Positions 6,895-16,315 of a stretch of 27,329 nucleotides of DNA are shown here, one piece after another. The position numbers were made by a program, and so were the translations under genes. Source of the DNA: JBKPCD01 sp046727175 (GTDB taxonomy: Bacteria > Acidobacteriota > Vicinamibacteria > Vicinamibacterales > 2-12-FULL-66-21). The stretch lies in assembly GCA_046727175.1 (NCBI GenBank), contig JBKPCD010000114.1:1-27329 (forward strand), given 5' to 3'. Every line of letters starts with the position of its first letter. The first letter of the stretch is position 1. Below the pieces are notes generated by a model. It was not told where the DNA came from, did no database searches, and was given only the letters and a program-made list of their open reading frames with translations.

Positions 6895-9800
6895 ATGATC
6901 GAGAAACGCTCTTCGCGGACAGGCCTCGCATTGCTCCTGACGCTCGTCGTCGCCGCATCGGCACACGCGCAATCCCGCGGAACGATCTCCGGCACCGCAA
7001 GCGACGGCACGGGAGGCGTACTGCCCGGCGTGACGGTCGTGGTGACCAACACCGACACGGGGGTCGTGCGCACGCTCGTGACCGATGAGCGCGGACGCTT
7101 CACGGCGCCGGATCTGGCGCCCGGCCCGTACTCGGTGAAGGGCACGCTCGAAGGCTTCACCACGGTGGTCCGCAGCGGCATCACTCTGGCGGTCGGCCAG
7201 GACGCCGTCGTCAACCTGCAGTTGAAGATCGGCCAGATGTCCGATGAGATCACCGTCGTTGGCGAGGCGCGGACCGTGGACACCAAGTCGTCGTCGACGG
7301 GCGGGCTGATTTCTACGGCACAGATCGAAGGGCTGCCGCTCAACGGCCGCAGCTTCGTCGAGCTCGCCAACCTCACGCCCGGCGTACAGTTGACGCCGAG
7401 CGGCGGCACCAGCACCAGCACCGGCTTCGGCGCGAAGCTGAGCGTCAACGGGTCGCGCTACACCGCGAACCTCTTCACGCTCGACGGAACGAACCTGAAC
7501 GACGAATACAGCCAGGCCGGCAGCGCGTCGGGCAACGTACTCGGCGTCGAGGCGGTCCGCGAGTTCCAGGTCCTCACGAACAGCTTCAGCGCGGAGTACG
7601 GCCATCACACCGGCGGCATCATCAACGCCGCGACGAAGTCTGGGACCAACGCGATCCACGGATCGCTCTTCGAGTTCCACCGCGACGATGCGCTCGACTC
7701 GAAGAACTACTTCGACGAGGAGAAGCCGCCGTTCACGCGCAACCAGTTCGGCTTCTCGCTCGGCGGTCGGATCGTCCGCAACAAGACTTTCTTCTTCGCC
7801 AACTACGAGGGGCTGCACGAGCGGCTCGGAGAAACACATCGCTTCAACGTTCCGTCCGCCAGCGTGCGGGCCGGCGCCGCCGCTTCGGCGATCAGACCGT
7901 GGCTCGACAGCTATCCGATGCCGAACACCGGGGTGACGTTCGGCACCCAGCGCGCCGAATACCTGCGCGTCGACGAGCGTGCGACCGACGAACACTATGC
8001 GATGGCGCGGATCGATCACCAGCTCTCGGCGTCGAATCAGATCTTCGTCCGTTATTCGTTCGACGACGCGCAAGTCGACGATCCGAGCGGGCTGATCGCG
8101 GGTTCGCGCATCAAGACACGGACGCAGTATCTGACGGCCGAGCACACGTGGCTGAAGGGCTCGGCGTTCCTGAACCGTCTGCAGTTCGGGTACACGCGCA
8201 GCCGCCTGGATGGCGTCGACTACCTGCTCGAAGGCTTCTCGATGCCCCAGACCACGTTCACCGACATCACCCGCGGCCTAGCGGTCGTCAGCGTCACCGG
8301 CCTGAACGCGCTCGGCGGCGACACGACGAACCCCAAGTTCCACATCTTCAACAACTATCAGATTCGCGAAAACGTCACGTGGAACCGCGGCATCCAGAAC
8401 ATCAAGTTCGGCGGCGACGTGCAGATTCTGCAGTACGGCCTCATCTCCGACTTCACGTCGATGGGACAGTACACCTTCAGCTCCGTCGACAACTTCCTCA
8501 TCAGCCGCGTGAACCAGTTCAACGCCGTCGTGCCGGGGTCCGACGCCAGCCGGGACCTGCGGCAGATGGCCTTCGGCATGTACGTGCAGGACGACATCCA
8601 GGCGCGGAAGAACCTCACTATCAACGTCGGCCTGCGCTACGAGCCGACCAACTCGGTGACCGACACGCAGGACCGTCTCGCCCAGCTGATCGACTTCACC
8701 AGCGCCACGGCGACCCTGAACGACACGACCACGCTGACGAAGCTATTCAGGAACCCGTCGCTCAAGACGTTCGCGCCGCGCGTGGGCTTCGCGTGGGACG
8801 TCGCAGGTGACGGCAGGACCGCCGTGCGCGGCGGGGTCGGCATCTTCTACGACCTCGTGCTGATCAGCACGCCGTTCGTTCAGAACACGGCCGTCCGCGT
8901 CCCGCCGTATTTCAATCGCGGAGGGCTGGTGGGCTCCAGCACGTTCGTCGTGAATTTCCCGGACGCCTACACGACGCAGGCGGCGCAGCTCGCGGCACAA
9001 GCGCAGCTCGAGGGAATTCAGTACGACCTCGACCAGCCGCGAATGACGAAATGGAACGTCAACGTGCAGCGCGAGCTGTTCTCGAAGACGGTCGTCGAGA
9101 TCGGCTACAGCGGGTCACGTGGCGATAACCTGGTCCGTCAGGTCTTCTCGAACGGCCGCGTCGCCCAGGAAACCGCGGACGACCGCCTCTTCGTGGCGCC
9201 GGGCACGCCGCTCGCGCAGCCGAATTTCGGCCGCATGCGATACCGAGTCAGCGACGCCAGCTCGGAGTACAACGGCTTGACAGTTGGTCTCAACCGGCGT
9301 CTGTCGAAAGGACTCCAGGCGCAGGTGTCCTACACCTTCTCCAAGTCCGAGGACGATGGCGCTGCGGCGCTCGGCGGCAACGACTTCACGAACGAGACCG
9401 GAGGGTCACGCTACCTGCTCAGCAAGGACCGCGGACTCTCGCCGTTCGACATCCGTCACTCGCTCGTGGCCAACGTCAATTACCTGCTGCCGTTTGCGGT
9501 CAACGCAACGGGAGTCAAAGGCATTCTGGCGAAGGGCTGGAACGTCTCCACGCTCATCCGCATGCGCAGCGGGTATCCGTTCTCCGCCTTTTCGGGCGTC
9601 GACACGGGGCTGCAGGTTCAGGGATGGGCGCCGGAGTACCCGGATCTTGCGCCGGGCGCGTCGGCGAATCCGGTGCTCGGCAATGTGAACCAATGGTTCG
9701 ATCCAACCGCGTTCGTGCTTCCTGCGACGGGATTCATCGGCACGCTGCCACGGAATTCGATCATTGGTCCCAACAGCAGGACCGTCGACCTCATGTTCGG

Positions 9801-9999
9801 CAAAGCCATCCGGCTCTGGGGCAAGTCGGAGCTGCAGCTGCGTTTCGAGTGCTTCAACCTGCTCAACCGCGCGAATTTCGGAACGCCCCAGCAGAGCGTG
9901 TTCAACACGAACGGCACGATTCGCGAGGACGCCGGCCGGATCACCTCGACCTCAACCAGCGCGCGGCAGATTCAGCTCGGAGGAAAGGTCGTCTGGTGA
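6895..9999 (+). CDS. TonB-dependent receptor, Oar-like (receptor 1)
   Basis: Outer-membrane receptor of about 1034 aa. Signal peptide MIEKRSSRTGLALLLTLVVA ends in SAHA before QSRG. A carboxypeptidase-regulatory-like domain (GTISGTASDGTGGVLPGVTV... to about residue 110) precedes the TonB plug (LNGRSFVELANLTPGVQLTP, VREFQVLTNSFSAEYG, TGGIINAATKSGTN), then a large beta-barrel ending in IQLGGKVVW. This architecture is typical of Acidobacteriota and of Oar proteins; the ligand is unknown. ATG 6895 has GAGGA eight bases upstream. GTG 6877 and ATG 6880 are in frame and would add six or five residues. The gene ends with TGA and overlaps the convergent ABC ATPase gene by 28 bases, so opposite transcripts meet tail to tail. 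Confidence 0.93.
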   Translation: MIEKRSSRTGLALLLTLVVAASAHAQSRGTISGTASDGTGGVLPGVTVVVTNTDTGVVRTLVTDERGRFTAPDLAPGPYSVKGTLEGFTTVVRSGITLAVGQDAVVNLQLKIGQMSDEITVVGEARTVDTKSSSTGGLISTAQIEGLPLNGRSFVELANLTPGVQLTPSGGTSTSTGFGAKLSVNGSRYTANLFTLDGTNLNDEYSQAGSASGNVLGVEAVREFQVLTNSFSAEYGHHTGGIINAATKSGTNAIHGSLFEFHRDDALDSKNYFDEEKPPFTRNQFGFSLGGRIVRNKTFFFANYEGLHERLGETHRFNVPSASVRAGAAASAIRPWLDSYPMPNTGVTFGTQRAEYLRVDERATDEHYAMARIDHQLSASNQIFVRYSFDDAQVDDPSGLIAGSRIKTRTQYLTAEHTWLKGSAFLNRLQFGYTRSRLDGVDYLLEGFSMPQTTFTDITRGLAVVSVTGLNALGGDTTNPKFHIFNNYQIRENVTWNRGIQNIKFGGDVQILQYGLISDFTSMGQYTFSSVDNFLISRVNQFNAVVPGSDASRDLRQMAFGMYVQDDIQARKNLTINVGLRYEPTNSVTDTQDRLAQLIDFTSATATLNDTTTLTKLFRNPSLKTFAPRVGFAWDVAGDGRTAVRGGVGIFYDLVLISTPFVQNTAVRVPPYFNRGGLVGSSTFVVNFPDAYTTQAAQLAAQAQLEGIQYDLDQPRMTKWNVNVQRELFSKTVVEIGYSGSRGDNLVRQVFSNGRVAQETADDRLFVAPGTPLAQPNFGRMRYRVSDASSEYNGLTVGLNRRLSKGLQAQVSYTFSKSEDDGAAALGGNDFTNETGGSRYLLSKDRGLSPFDIRHSLVANVNYLLPFAVNATGVKGILAKGWNVSTLIRMRSGYPFSAFSGVDTGLQVQGWAPEYPDLAPGASANPVLGNVNQWFDPTAFVLPATGFIGTLPRNSIIGPNSRTVDLMFGKAIRLWGKSELQLRFECFNLLNRANFGTPQQSVFNTNGTIREDAGRITSTSTSARQIQLGGKVVW

Positions 10000-10712
10000 G
10001 CGGGCGTCCGGGCATCTATGAAGCGCCCATCGCGCATCGCGTGGACCGTCGGGAAGACTTCCACCGTCTTCGGATCGTGGCTGACCATGATCACGGTCTT
10101 GCCGTAGTCGGTCGACAGTGACCTCAGCAGAGTGGCTATGACCCCGGCATTCGTCGAATCGAGATTGCCCGTCGGCTCGTCGGCCAGGATCAGCGCCGGA
10201 TCGTTGGCGAGCGCCAGTGCGACCGCAACGCGCTGCTGTTCGCCGCCGCTCAATTCCTCCGGTCTTTTTTCACCCTTCGCCTCGAGCCCGACCAGCGCCA
10301 GCAGGCGACGCGCACGCTCGCGACACTCCGCCTCCGGCGTGCCCGCCATGACCATCGGCAGCTCCAGGTTTTCGAACGCCGTGATGCTCGGCACGAGATT
10401 GAAGAACTGGAAGACGAAGCCGACGCGGTGAAGCCGGTGCTGCTCGAGCGCGCGCTCGTTCATCTGCGCGACGTCCTGTCCGTCCACCATGATCCGGCCG
10501 GTCGTGGGACGATCCACGCCGCCCAGCAGGTTCAGCAGCGTCGTCTTGCCGCATCCGCTCGGGCCCATGATGGCGACCGCATCGCCGGTTCGAACCTCCC
10601 AGTCGGTATCGCGCAGCGCATGCACGTCTTCCGCCGCCATGTGGTAGTTCTTCGTGACGCCGGAGATCGCGACGCCGATGCCCTCGTTTTTGAAAAGACC
10701 GTCGGTTGCCAT
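9972..10712 (-). CDS. ABC transporter ATP-binding protein, MacB/LolD type
   Basis: ATPase of 246 aa that would power the adjacent FtsX-type permease. Walker A GPSGCGKTT (residues 50-58), Q-loop in FVFQFFNLVPS, signature LSGGEQQRVA (about 154), Walker B LILADEPTGNLD and switch His in MVSHD are all intact. The EPTGNLDS form is characteristic of the MacB/LolD/FtsE group, which moves lipoproteins, peptides or small molecules across the envelope by mechanotransmission rather than by passage through the inner membrane. ATG 10712 has GAGAGG seven bases upstream. It lies 188 bases after the permease gene, the gap being filled by a GGTTC-rich inverted repeat. Confidence 0.92.
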   Translation of the reverse strand: MATDGLFKNEGIGVAISGVTKNYHMAAEDVHALRDTDWEVRTGDAVAIMGPSGCGKTTLLNLLGGVDRPTTGRIMVDGQDVAQMNERALEQHRLHRVGFVFQFFNLVPSITAFENLELPMVMAGTPEAECRERARRLLALVGLEAKGEKRPEELSGGEQQRVAVALALANDPALILADEPTGNLDSTNAGVIATLLRSLSTDYGKTVIMVSHDPKTVEVFPTVHAMRDGRFIDARTPAHQTTFPPS

Positions 10713-10723
10713 CAGTCAACCTC

Positions 10724-10892
10724 TCAAGGGTTCCCGGTTCCCCGTTCAACGTTCCCGGTTCGGTTCTCGCTTCTCCGGTTCTCGGTTGCCCGTTCCTACC
10801 TCTGGGTTCTCGGTTTATCGGTTCTCTCAGCGTTCGCGGCTGCGGCTGTCCTCCGAACTCAAGAACCGGAACCGGGAACCGAGAACCCTTGA
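10724..10892. repeat. GGTTC-rich inverted repeat element, copy B
   Basis: The element begins TCAAGGGTTCCCGGTTCC (10724-10741) and ends with the reverse complement of TCAAGGGTTCTCGGTTCC (10875-10892), a 17/18 match. Between the arms are many degenerate CGGTTCTC/CGGTTCCC units, all in the left-arm orientation until about 10850. It fills the gap between the permease and ATPase genes and could fold into a long imperfect hairpin in the operon mRNA. No protein is encoded. Confidence 0.7.
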
Positions 10893-10900
10893 ACCTGTCC

Positions 10901-13900
10901 TCACGCCCCCTGCATCGATCGATGAGCGGTGTGCCGGTACACCCACCAACTGAACCCCGACGCAACGCAGACGAGCACGAAGATGAGCAGCAGCGCGATC
11001 CACGCCGTCAGCGCCGACACCACGAGGTGCGTCGGCAACAGCTGCACCACGGTGCGGATCTCGCGGAGCTTCCAGACGTAGTTGGCCAGGCCGAAACCGG
11101 CGATGACCGCCGACGCCGCGCCGAGCGCGAGCCCGACGAGCGCCGGCGACAGCAGCATGGCCACAACGAACCGCCACATGTCGATGGGTGACGCTCCGCG
11201 GATGCGGAGCAGCGCCAACGTACGCCGGTCCTCGCTGTAGTTCGCCATCGCGATGGCGAGAATTGCGACGAGCGCGAGGATGAGACCGCCGACGAGATAG
11301 ATCCGCATGTTCGCCAGCGCGAGCGAGATGTACATGTCGCTGCCCACCTTGGCGACTTCCTGGTTCAGGCTGTGAATCTCGAGTGGAGGAAACGGCGACG
11401 CCTTCGCCAGCGTTTTCTGGAACCCCGCAGGATCAACCGACGCGTCGGCCTTGAGCAACACGATCACCCGAGGCAGCAGAATCTGCAGCGGCTGCAGTTT
11501 GGGATTGTCGATGCCCGTCGTGAGATACGCGTTGGTGCTGAACAGGTAGTTCAGGTAGTCGATGCGCGCCTGCACGTAGCCCTGGCGATCATTGACCGAT
11601 TTCGGCGGAATGCCTGGAAGAAACGCGAGGATGCCGGCGGTGTTCAAGCCGACCGCGCGCCGCTCCGTGTCGAGCCCGAGTACGACGGGTGTGCCGGGGT
11701 CGAGACGCCAGAAGTCCGCGACCGGCGGGGAAACCGCGACGCCCCCGCTCTGCGCCTGGCCCATGATGTCGTCGAACGCCGCGCTCAATCCGACCGGACG
11801 CTCGGCATATACGCTCGCGCGATACTTGGCGGGGTCACCGAGCAGGAACAGCGGAACGCCACGAAGGCCGTAGCCGGGGAGGTAGAAGCTTGGCAGAACC
11901 GACTCGACCATGTACGTCGCGTCGTGAACGCCATCCACTCGACGCAACGAGGCCATCAGCTTCTCGATCTCCGGCTTCAGCGCGCCGAGTTGCGCGGACG
12001 CCGGGCCGTTCAGCCGATCAACATCCACGAGATCGGGAGCATTGAACATGATTTGCCAGTCGGTGCCGATCTGTACTTTCGCGCCGCGCATCGCCTTGTC
12101 GGCAAAGGAGCGGCTCGTCACGATCGGGTAGAGGCTGACGCTCGACATCAGCGCGACGATGAGGAGGAATGCCACGGTGCGGTGAGGCTTCGTGGACATG
12201 TGCCGCAGCGCGAACCGGCCGAGAACTCCGCCGATCGGTTTGAGGACCGGCGCCATGACGTGCTGAATCCGCTCGCGTTTCGACGCGAGCAACGTCGCGA
12301 CGCCGAACAGGAACAGCGGAAGTCCCAGGAAGTCGAGCAGTCGATCGCCGAGCCGGAACCACCCGAAACCGGGCGCGTCGGAGATGGCGAAGTCGAAGAT
12401 CCACCCTGTCAGCACGTACGTGCCGCACATGAGCGAGAGTGCCGGCAGCGCGCCGAACCGCATGGACGCGCTCGCCGCCTCGGATCCCGACACACGTACC
12501 GACGCTTCGAGCGGCGAGATCGTCGTCGCGTACTTCACAAGGCGCCGGCTGACGATCAGGGCAAGCCCGACGGAGAGCACGAGGAACGCGGCGAAAATCG
12601 CGAGCTGCTGGCCGTCGAGTAACACGCCCATCGGGAGCCGGCCGCGCTCGTAGAGCAGAAGCGGAAAGACGGAGCCGGCGATCAGTCCGAGCGCTCCTCC
12701 ACCGACGCCGCCGGCAGTTATGCTGACGAGGAGCGCACGTCCCATCAGCTGTCCTGAGATGCCGCGAAGCCGCATCAGCCCGAGTGTCCGGCGTTCGTTG
12801 AGCATCAGGAGCCCGGCGAGATTGCCGGCGAGCACCCAGGCCATCCAGAGCAGCGGCAGCGCGACGAGGAGTGACACGACGCCGATCAGGCGGGCGATGT
12901 TCTGCATGCGCTCCAGCAGCACTTCGGTCGTGCTGTCCACGACGAAATTGGTCGGTCCGAATTTTTCTTCGAGGTCGTCCGTCTCGCCCGCCTCATGGCT
13001 GTGCGACGGCTGCCCCGTGTAAATCTTCTTGGGTGACGGCACGGTTTCGATCGCGCCGCGATGCAGGTCGGTGTTGATCGTCTCGACGCGCTCGAGCGAC
13101 CCGGGAATGTCCCAACCCGAAACCAGCCGCTTCCGATCGATTGTCGCCAGGTAAACGACTTCCGGTGCGTACTCCGCCTGCTGAATGTGGGCGGCGTCTT
13201 CGTTGCCGCCCGTCACTTCATCCGGCACGAAGCCGTTGGCGACCTGATCGAACTTGTTCAGCACGTCCCATTCATACGGCATGATCAGCACCGCGCCGAT
13301 GTAGGGGATGTAGCTGACGGAGCCTGTCTGATCCATGAGCCACCGGTTCAGGTCGTCGCGATCGAGGCGGACGACCGACCGGATGGGCGTGTTGAACAGG
13401 AACCGCGGCTGTTCCGCGACGTGGACCTGCAGCGTGAAGTCCTTCGAGCCCTGCAACGCGAGAAATGCCTGGCCCATTGCGTACTCGGGCCCGATCAACG
13501 CGAGCACCGCGCCGCGTTGGCCGCCGCCCTTCGCCAGCGCGAATCCCAGCTCGGGGGGCAGAATCGCCGGGTCCGACGCGGCCAGCAGGCACAGCCATGG
13601 CGTCGTGAACGGCTTGCGATCGACCTGCGCTTCGACTTCCCCGCCTTCAGGAAATCGCGCGCGCAGGAACGCGAGCGATTCCACTTTCGTGACGCCGGGT
13701 GTCCGCGCGACGAACCCGTGCAGGCTGCGGTCGCCGTTCACCGGCCCGCGCTGGTACACGGCGAGGTCCCACGGAATACGGCTCAACTGATCGTCAACGT
13801 AGACCTTCAGCGCGTGGCGCGAAGTGATGTTGACCGTCGCCAACAGCGCCCCGACGAGGAACGTCACGAGGCCGAACGTCAGGATGGTCCGGCGGCCGAG

Positions 13901-13924
13901 GATCCTGAGCAGGCGGCGAATCAT
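10901..13924 (-). CDS. Large ABC transporter permease with two FtsX domains
   Basis: Inner-membrane permease of 1007 aa. One N-terminal membrane helix (about 15-34) precedes a long periplasmic region, then a cluster of helices at about 345-460 (first FtsX unit), further helices near 490-620, a second periplasmic region, and a C-terminal FtsX unit with three helices (about 880-995). It is longer than MacB (about 650 aa) and resembles the duplicated two-FtsX-domain permeases. The periplasmic regions suggest interaction with a substrate or partner in the periplasm. ATG 13924 overlaps the TGA of the upstream beta-propeller gene by four bases (ATGA), so the two are translationally coupled, which ties the selenoprotein to this transporter. 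Confidence 0.88.
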   Translation of the reverse strand: MIRRLLRILGRRTILTFGLVTFLVGALLATVNITSRHALKVYVDDQLSRIPWDLAVYQRGPVNGDRSLHGFVARTPGVTKVESLAFLRARFPEGGEVEAQVDRKPFTTPWLCLLAASDPAILPPELGFALAKGGGQRGAVLALIGPEYAMGQAFLALQGSKDFTLQVHVAEQPRFLFNTPIRSVVRLDRDDLNRWLMDQTGSVSYIPYIGAVLIMPYEWDVLNKFDQVANGFVPDEVTGGNEDAAHIQQAEYAPEVVYLATIDRKRLVSGWDIPGSLERVETINTDLHRGAIETVPSPKKIYTGQPSHSHEAGETDDLEEKFGPTNFVVDSTTEVLLERMQNIARLIGVVSLLVALPLLWMAWVLAGNLAGLLMLNERRTLGLMRLRGISGQLMGRALLVSITAGGVGGGALGLIAGSVFPLLLYERGRLPMGVLLDGQQLAIFAAFLVLSVGLALIVSRRLVKYATTISPLEASVRVSGSEAASASMRFGALPALSLMCGTYVLTGWIFDFAISDAPGFGWFRLGDRLLDFLGLPLFLFGVATLLASKRERIQHVMAPVLKPIGGVLGRFALRHMSTKPHRTVAFLLIVALMSSVSLYPIVTSRSFADKAMRGAKVQIGTDWQIMFNAPDLVDVDRLNGPASAQLGALKPEIEKLMASLRRVDGVHDATYMVESVLPSFYLPGYGLRGVPLFLLGDPAKYRASVYAERPVGLSAAFDDIMGQAQSGGVAVSPPVADFWRLDPGTPVVLGLDTERRAVGLNTAGILAFLPGIPPKSVNDRQGYVQARIDYLNYLFSTNAYLTTGIDNPKLQPLQILLPRVIVLLKADASVDPAGFQKTLAKASPFPPLEIHSLNQEVAKVGSDMYISLALANMRIYLVGGLILALVAILAIAMANYSEDRRTLALLRIRGASPIDMWRFVVAMLLSPALVGLALGAASAVIAGFGLANYVWKLREIRTVVQLLPTHLVVSALTAWIALLLIFVLVCVASGFSWWVYRHTAHRSMQGA

Positions 13925-16149
13925 CGCGAACCCGGGGAGGACATGGTGAAGAGCTCCGGCTTCAGGAACGTGAACAGTCCATTCCAGACGGCGTCGGGCG
14001 CGATCACCTCGCCGTTCCTCGCATTGAACGTCACGCCAGCCGGGTGCACGATTCCGGTCGATCGCCCTTTGATGATGGAGTGCGGCGGCACATCTCCATC
14101 GTCACCCTCGTCGTTCCAGACGCCGATGAACCCTTCGCTGCCGGTGTTCCATGGCGATGGAAGATCCACGTCTGCTGACAGCCCGGCGCGAGGTTTGTCG
14201 ACGTCGTACGGCGGCAGATACTCGTTGTTGATCGCTGCGACGAAGATACGGCCGGTCGTGGGATCGAGTCCAATCTGCCGGAGTCGGGTGATTCCGGTCT
14301 TCGGTCCGGCGATGACGCGCCGCGGCGCAACATCCCCTTGATCCGTGCGCCCGAAGATCAACAATCCGGTCAGACCTCCCTGGAGCCGCGAATAGGTCGA
14401 GACCACGAGCAGGTCGCGCACGGGATCGACGGCTATCCCAACCACCTGCAGCAGCTTCGTTTTCGGTCCCTGGATCACGCGCACCGGCGACGCGTCGCCG
14501 TCGGCGTCGCGCTTGAACACCAGCACCCGGCGATCCCCGGGATCACCGACGAAGATCTCGTTGTTCTTCTCGTCGACGGCAACCGTCTCCGGCCGTGACA
14601 GTCCCGTTCGCGCGCCCTGGAGCGTGCGTACCGGCGCTTCCTCGCCGTTGGCGCCGCCGCGGAAGATCACTACCGCCGCCGCGAGCGGGTTCGGCGCGAT
14701 GATCTCGTCGTTCGTCGCGTCGTACGCAATGCCGTGCGTCGTCCGGCTGAGACGCGTCAGCTGCCCCTGAATCACCCTTGCGGGCGCGACGTTTCCATTT
14801 GCCAGCCTGGCAAATGCCGCGATTCGCGGCTGGCTGACTCAATTCGGGACGAGGATTTCCCCGCGCTTCGTGTCGTACGCGACGGCATAGGGATTACCGA
14901 AGCCGCTCGTTTCCTTTCCTGCCGGCGCGTTGCGGACGATGCGCCGCGGTGCGACGCTGCCTCCGGCCGTTCGCGGAAACACGAGCGCCGTGTGATCCCC
15001 GAAATTCGCGACCCAGATTTCGTCCTTCGCAACGGCGACGCCCATCGGTCCCTTGATTCCCGTCGCTGCGCCGCGAATCACACGGTCGGGTTGTACGTTG
15101 CCGCTCGCGGTCCGCTTGAACACGAGCAGCGAGTTGTCGCCGTTGTTGGCCACGTAGATCTCGTTGCTCGCCTCGTCGACGGCCACGCCCATCGGCCAGT
15201 CGAGCTGCGTCAGCGGACCGGCGATCGTTCTGAGCGGAGCCGCGTCGCCGTGCGCGTCGCCGTCGTAAATCGTCAGTGAGGACCCGACGAAGCGGCCGCG
15301 GGCAGTCTCGCTGAATGTGTTGCCCGATCGCTCCTGCCGCGACTCGCGCGCATCGTAGGCCGTGTACGACGTGATGAGCTCGCCCGGCCTGAAATTTCCG
15401 TGGTTGGCTACGACAATCTCGTTGTGCGTTTCGTCGAAGTAGATCCCGTGCGGATCGGCCATGCCGGTGTGTGGGCCGCGCACCGACCGCACTGGCGCGT
15501 CGAATTTCTTGGCCTCGCGCCGGAACACGACGAACATGTTCGGCGTCTGCACCGACAACGCGATCTCATCCCGCTTCTTGCTGAGCGCGACGCCCCAGGA
15601 CTGATGCGGCACGTAGAGCAGCCGCTTCGGCTTCACGTTGCCGCGCGCGTCGTAGTCGAAGACCACCATCCGGTCCTCGACGTCGTTGTTGACCGTGAAG
15701 AGCTCACGGTGCGCCGGATCCATCGCGACGCCAGCGACAAAGCCGATCCCGGTGTCGGGTCCCATGATCTGCTGAAGCGCCGTCTCCGCGAGCTTCGATG
15801 TCGGACTGCCATTCTGACGTCCGTAGACCAGCAGGCTCTTCCGGTTCGTGTCGCTCATCAGGACGAGATCGTTCGTGGAATCGACGGCGACGCCGTTGAA
15901 GCTGGGATATGGATCCACGACCATGCGGACGGGCGGGAGATCGCCACCAACGCTATCGCTCGACGCCGGTATCGCGAGGCCGGTTTGCTGACGCTCGTCA
16001 GCGTCGGGCCGCAGGCACATCGATTCGGCGTTGACGGCCGCCTGCGTCTGCGCGACGAAGAGCTGCTCGAGGTGAGAGCTCCGATGCGACAACGACAACA
16101 GCCACGTCGCGATGACGAGAGTCACCGTGCTGACGGCCGATCGTCGCAC
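13921..16149 (-). CDS. Secreted beta-propeller selenoprotein 1 (in-frame UGA, Sec437)
   Basis: Predicted exported repeat protein of 742 aa. An N-terminal hydrophobic segment (STVTLVIATWLLSLS) directs export. About a dozen NHL/beta-propeller-like repeats of the type GVAVDxxxNEIYVANxGDxSLLVFxRxAxGxxxPxRxIxG follow. UGA at 14839-14841 lies inside one repeat: ...GEILVPN-U-VSQPRIAAFARLANGN..., and the frame continues to the final TGA at 13921. Codons on both sides match the repeat consensus and the paralogue at 20115-22328, which has UGA at the same position. The only Cys of the predicted mature chain is C45 (SMCLRPD). Conventional calling would give a 446-aa protein and a separate 284-aa protein. 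The chosen GTG at 16149 has AAAGGCGG before it; GTG 16179 is an alternative. It precedes, and is coupled to, the permease gene. Function unknown. Confidence 0.83.
14796..14830 (-). promoter_or_regulatory. Twin-hairpin SECIS candidate of propeller gene 1
   Basis: Counting the UGA as mRNA positions 1-3, positions 12-26 form GCCGCG-AAU-CGCGGC. Positions 26-46 form a nine-base-pair perfect stem, CAUUUGCCA pairing with UGGCAAAUG, around GGC (loop AGGCU if the last pair opens). The second loop starts about 31 nucleotides after the UGA, inside the range accepted for bacterial SECIS elements, and has G at its start. The structure is conserved with covariation at 21440-21474. Confidence 0.72.
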
Positions 16150-16194
16150 GTCAGTGCCGCCTTTCGTTGCCGGCCGCACCCGCTGCGCCGGCGA

Positions 16195-16315
16195 GGCTTG
16201 TCATCTTTCCCCTGTCGCGCATCGTGATCCAGCGATCAGCTTCCGAAGGTCCACTCTGTGCGTCGTGAAATACGTGTGCGTGCAAGCCGTGATCCTGGGC
16301 ATATTGTATTTCGTT
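16195..16315 (-). pseudogene. Decayed C-terminal fragment related to the M29-like lipoprotein
   Basis: On the minus strand pieces of the lipoprotein's C-terminal region can be recognised in shifting frames. DHGLHAH and, in another frame, YFTTHRVDLR correspond to DHGWHTHTYFTTYKVRLR, and DRWITMRDRGKMTSL corresponds to NKWVNVLDKGHMTSL. At the DNA level a run of GTCGTGAAATA then GTGTGCGTG is shared with 5000-5035. At least one frameshift and loss of all N-terminal sequence show it is a relic. It abuts the start of propeller gene 1, so a full lipoprotein gene may once have stood directly upstream. Confidence 0.55.

Noticed and set aside
6820..8145. 441-residue minus-strand open frame
   Set aside because: Lies wholly over the N-terminal half of TonB receptor 1 and has typical antisense composition.
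10724..10892. CRISPR array
   Set aside because: Units are degenerate, short and irregularly spaced, with no unique spacers and no cas genes.
14839..14841. UGA read as tryptophan (altered genetic code)
   Set aside because: Many genes here end in TGA at the expected length (receptor 1, ABC ATPase, hydrolase, both propellers), and the three internal UGAs all have SECIS-like hairpins after them.
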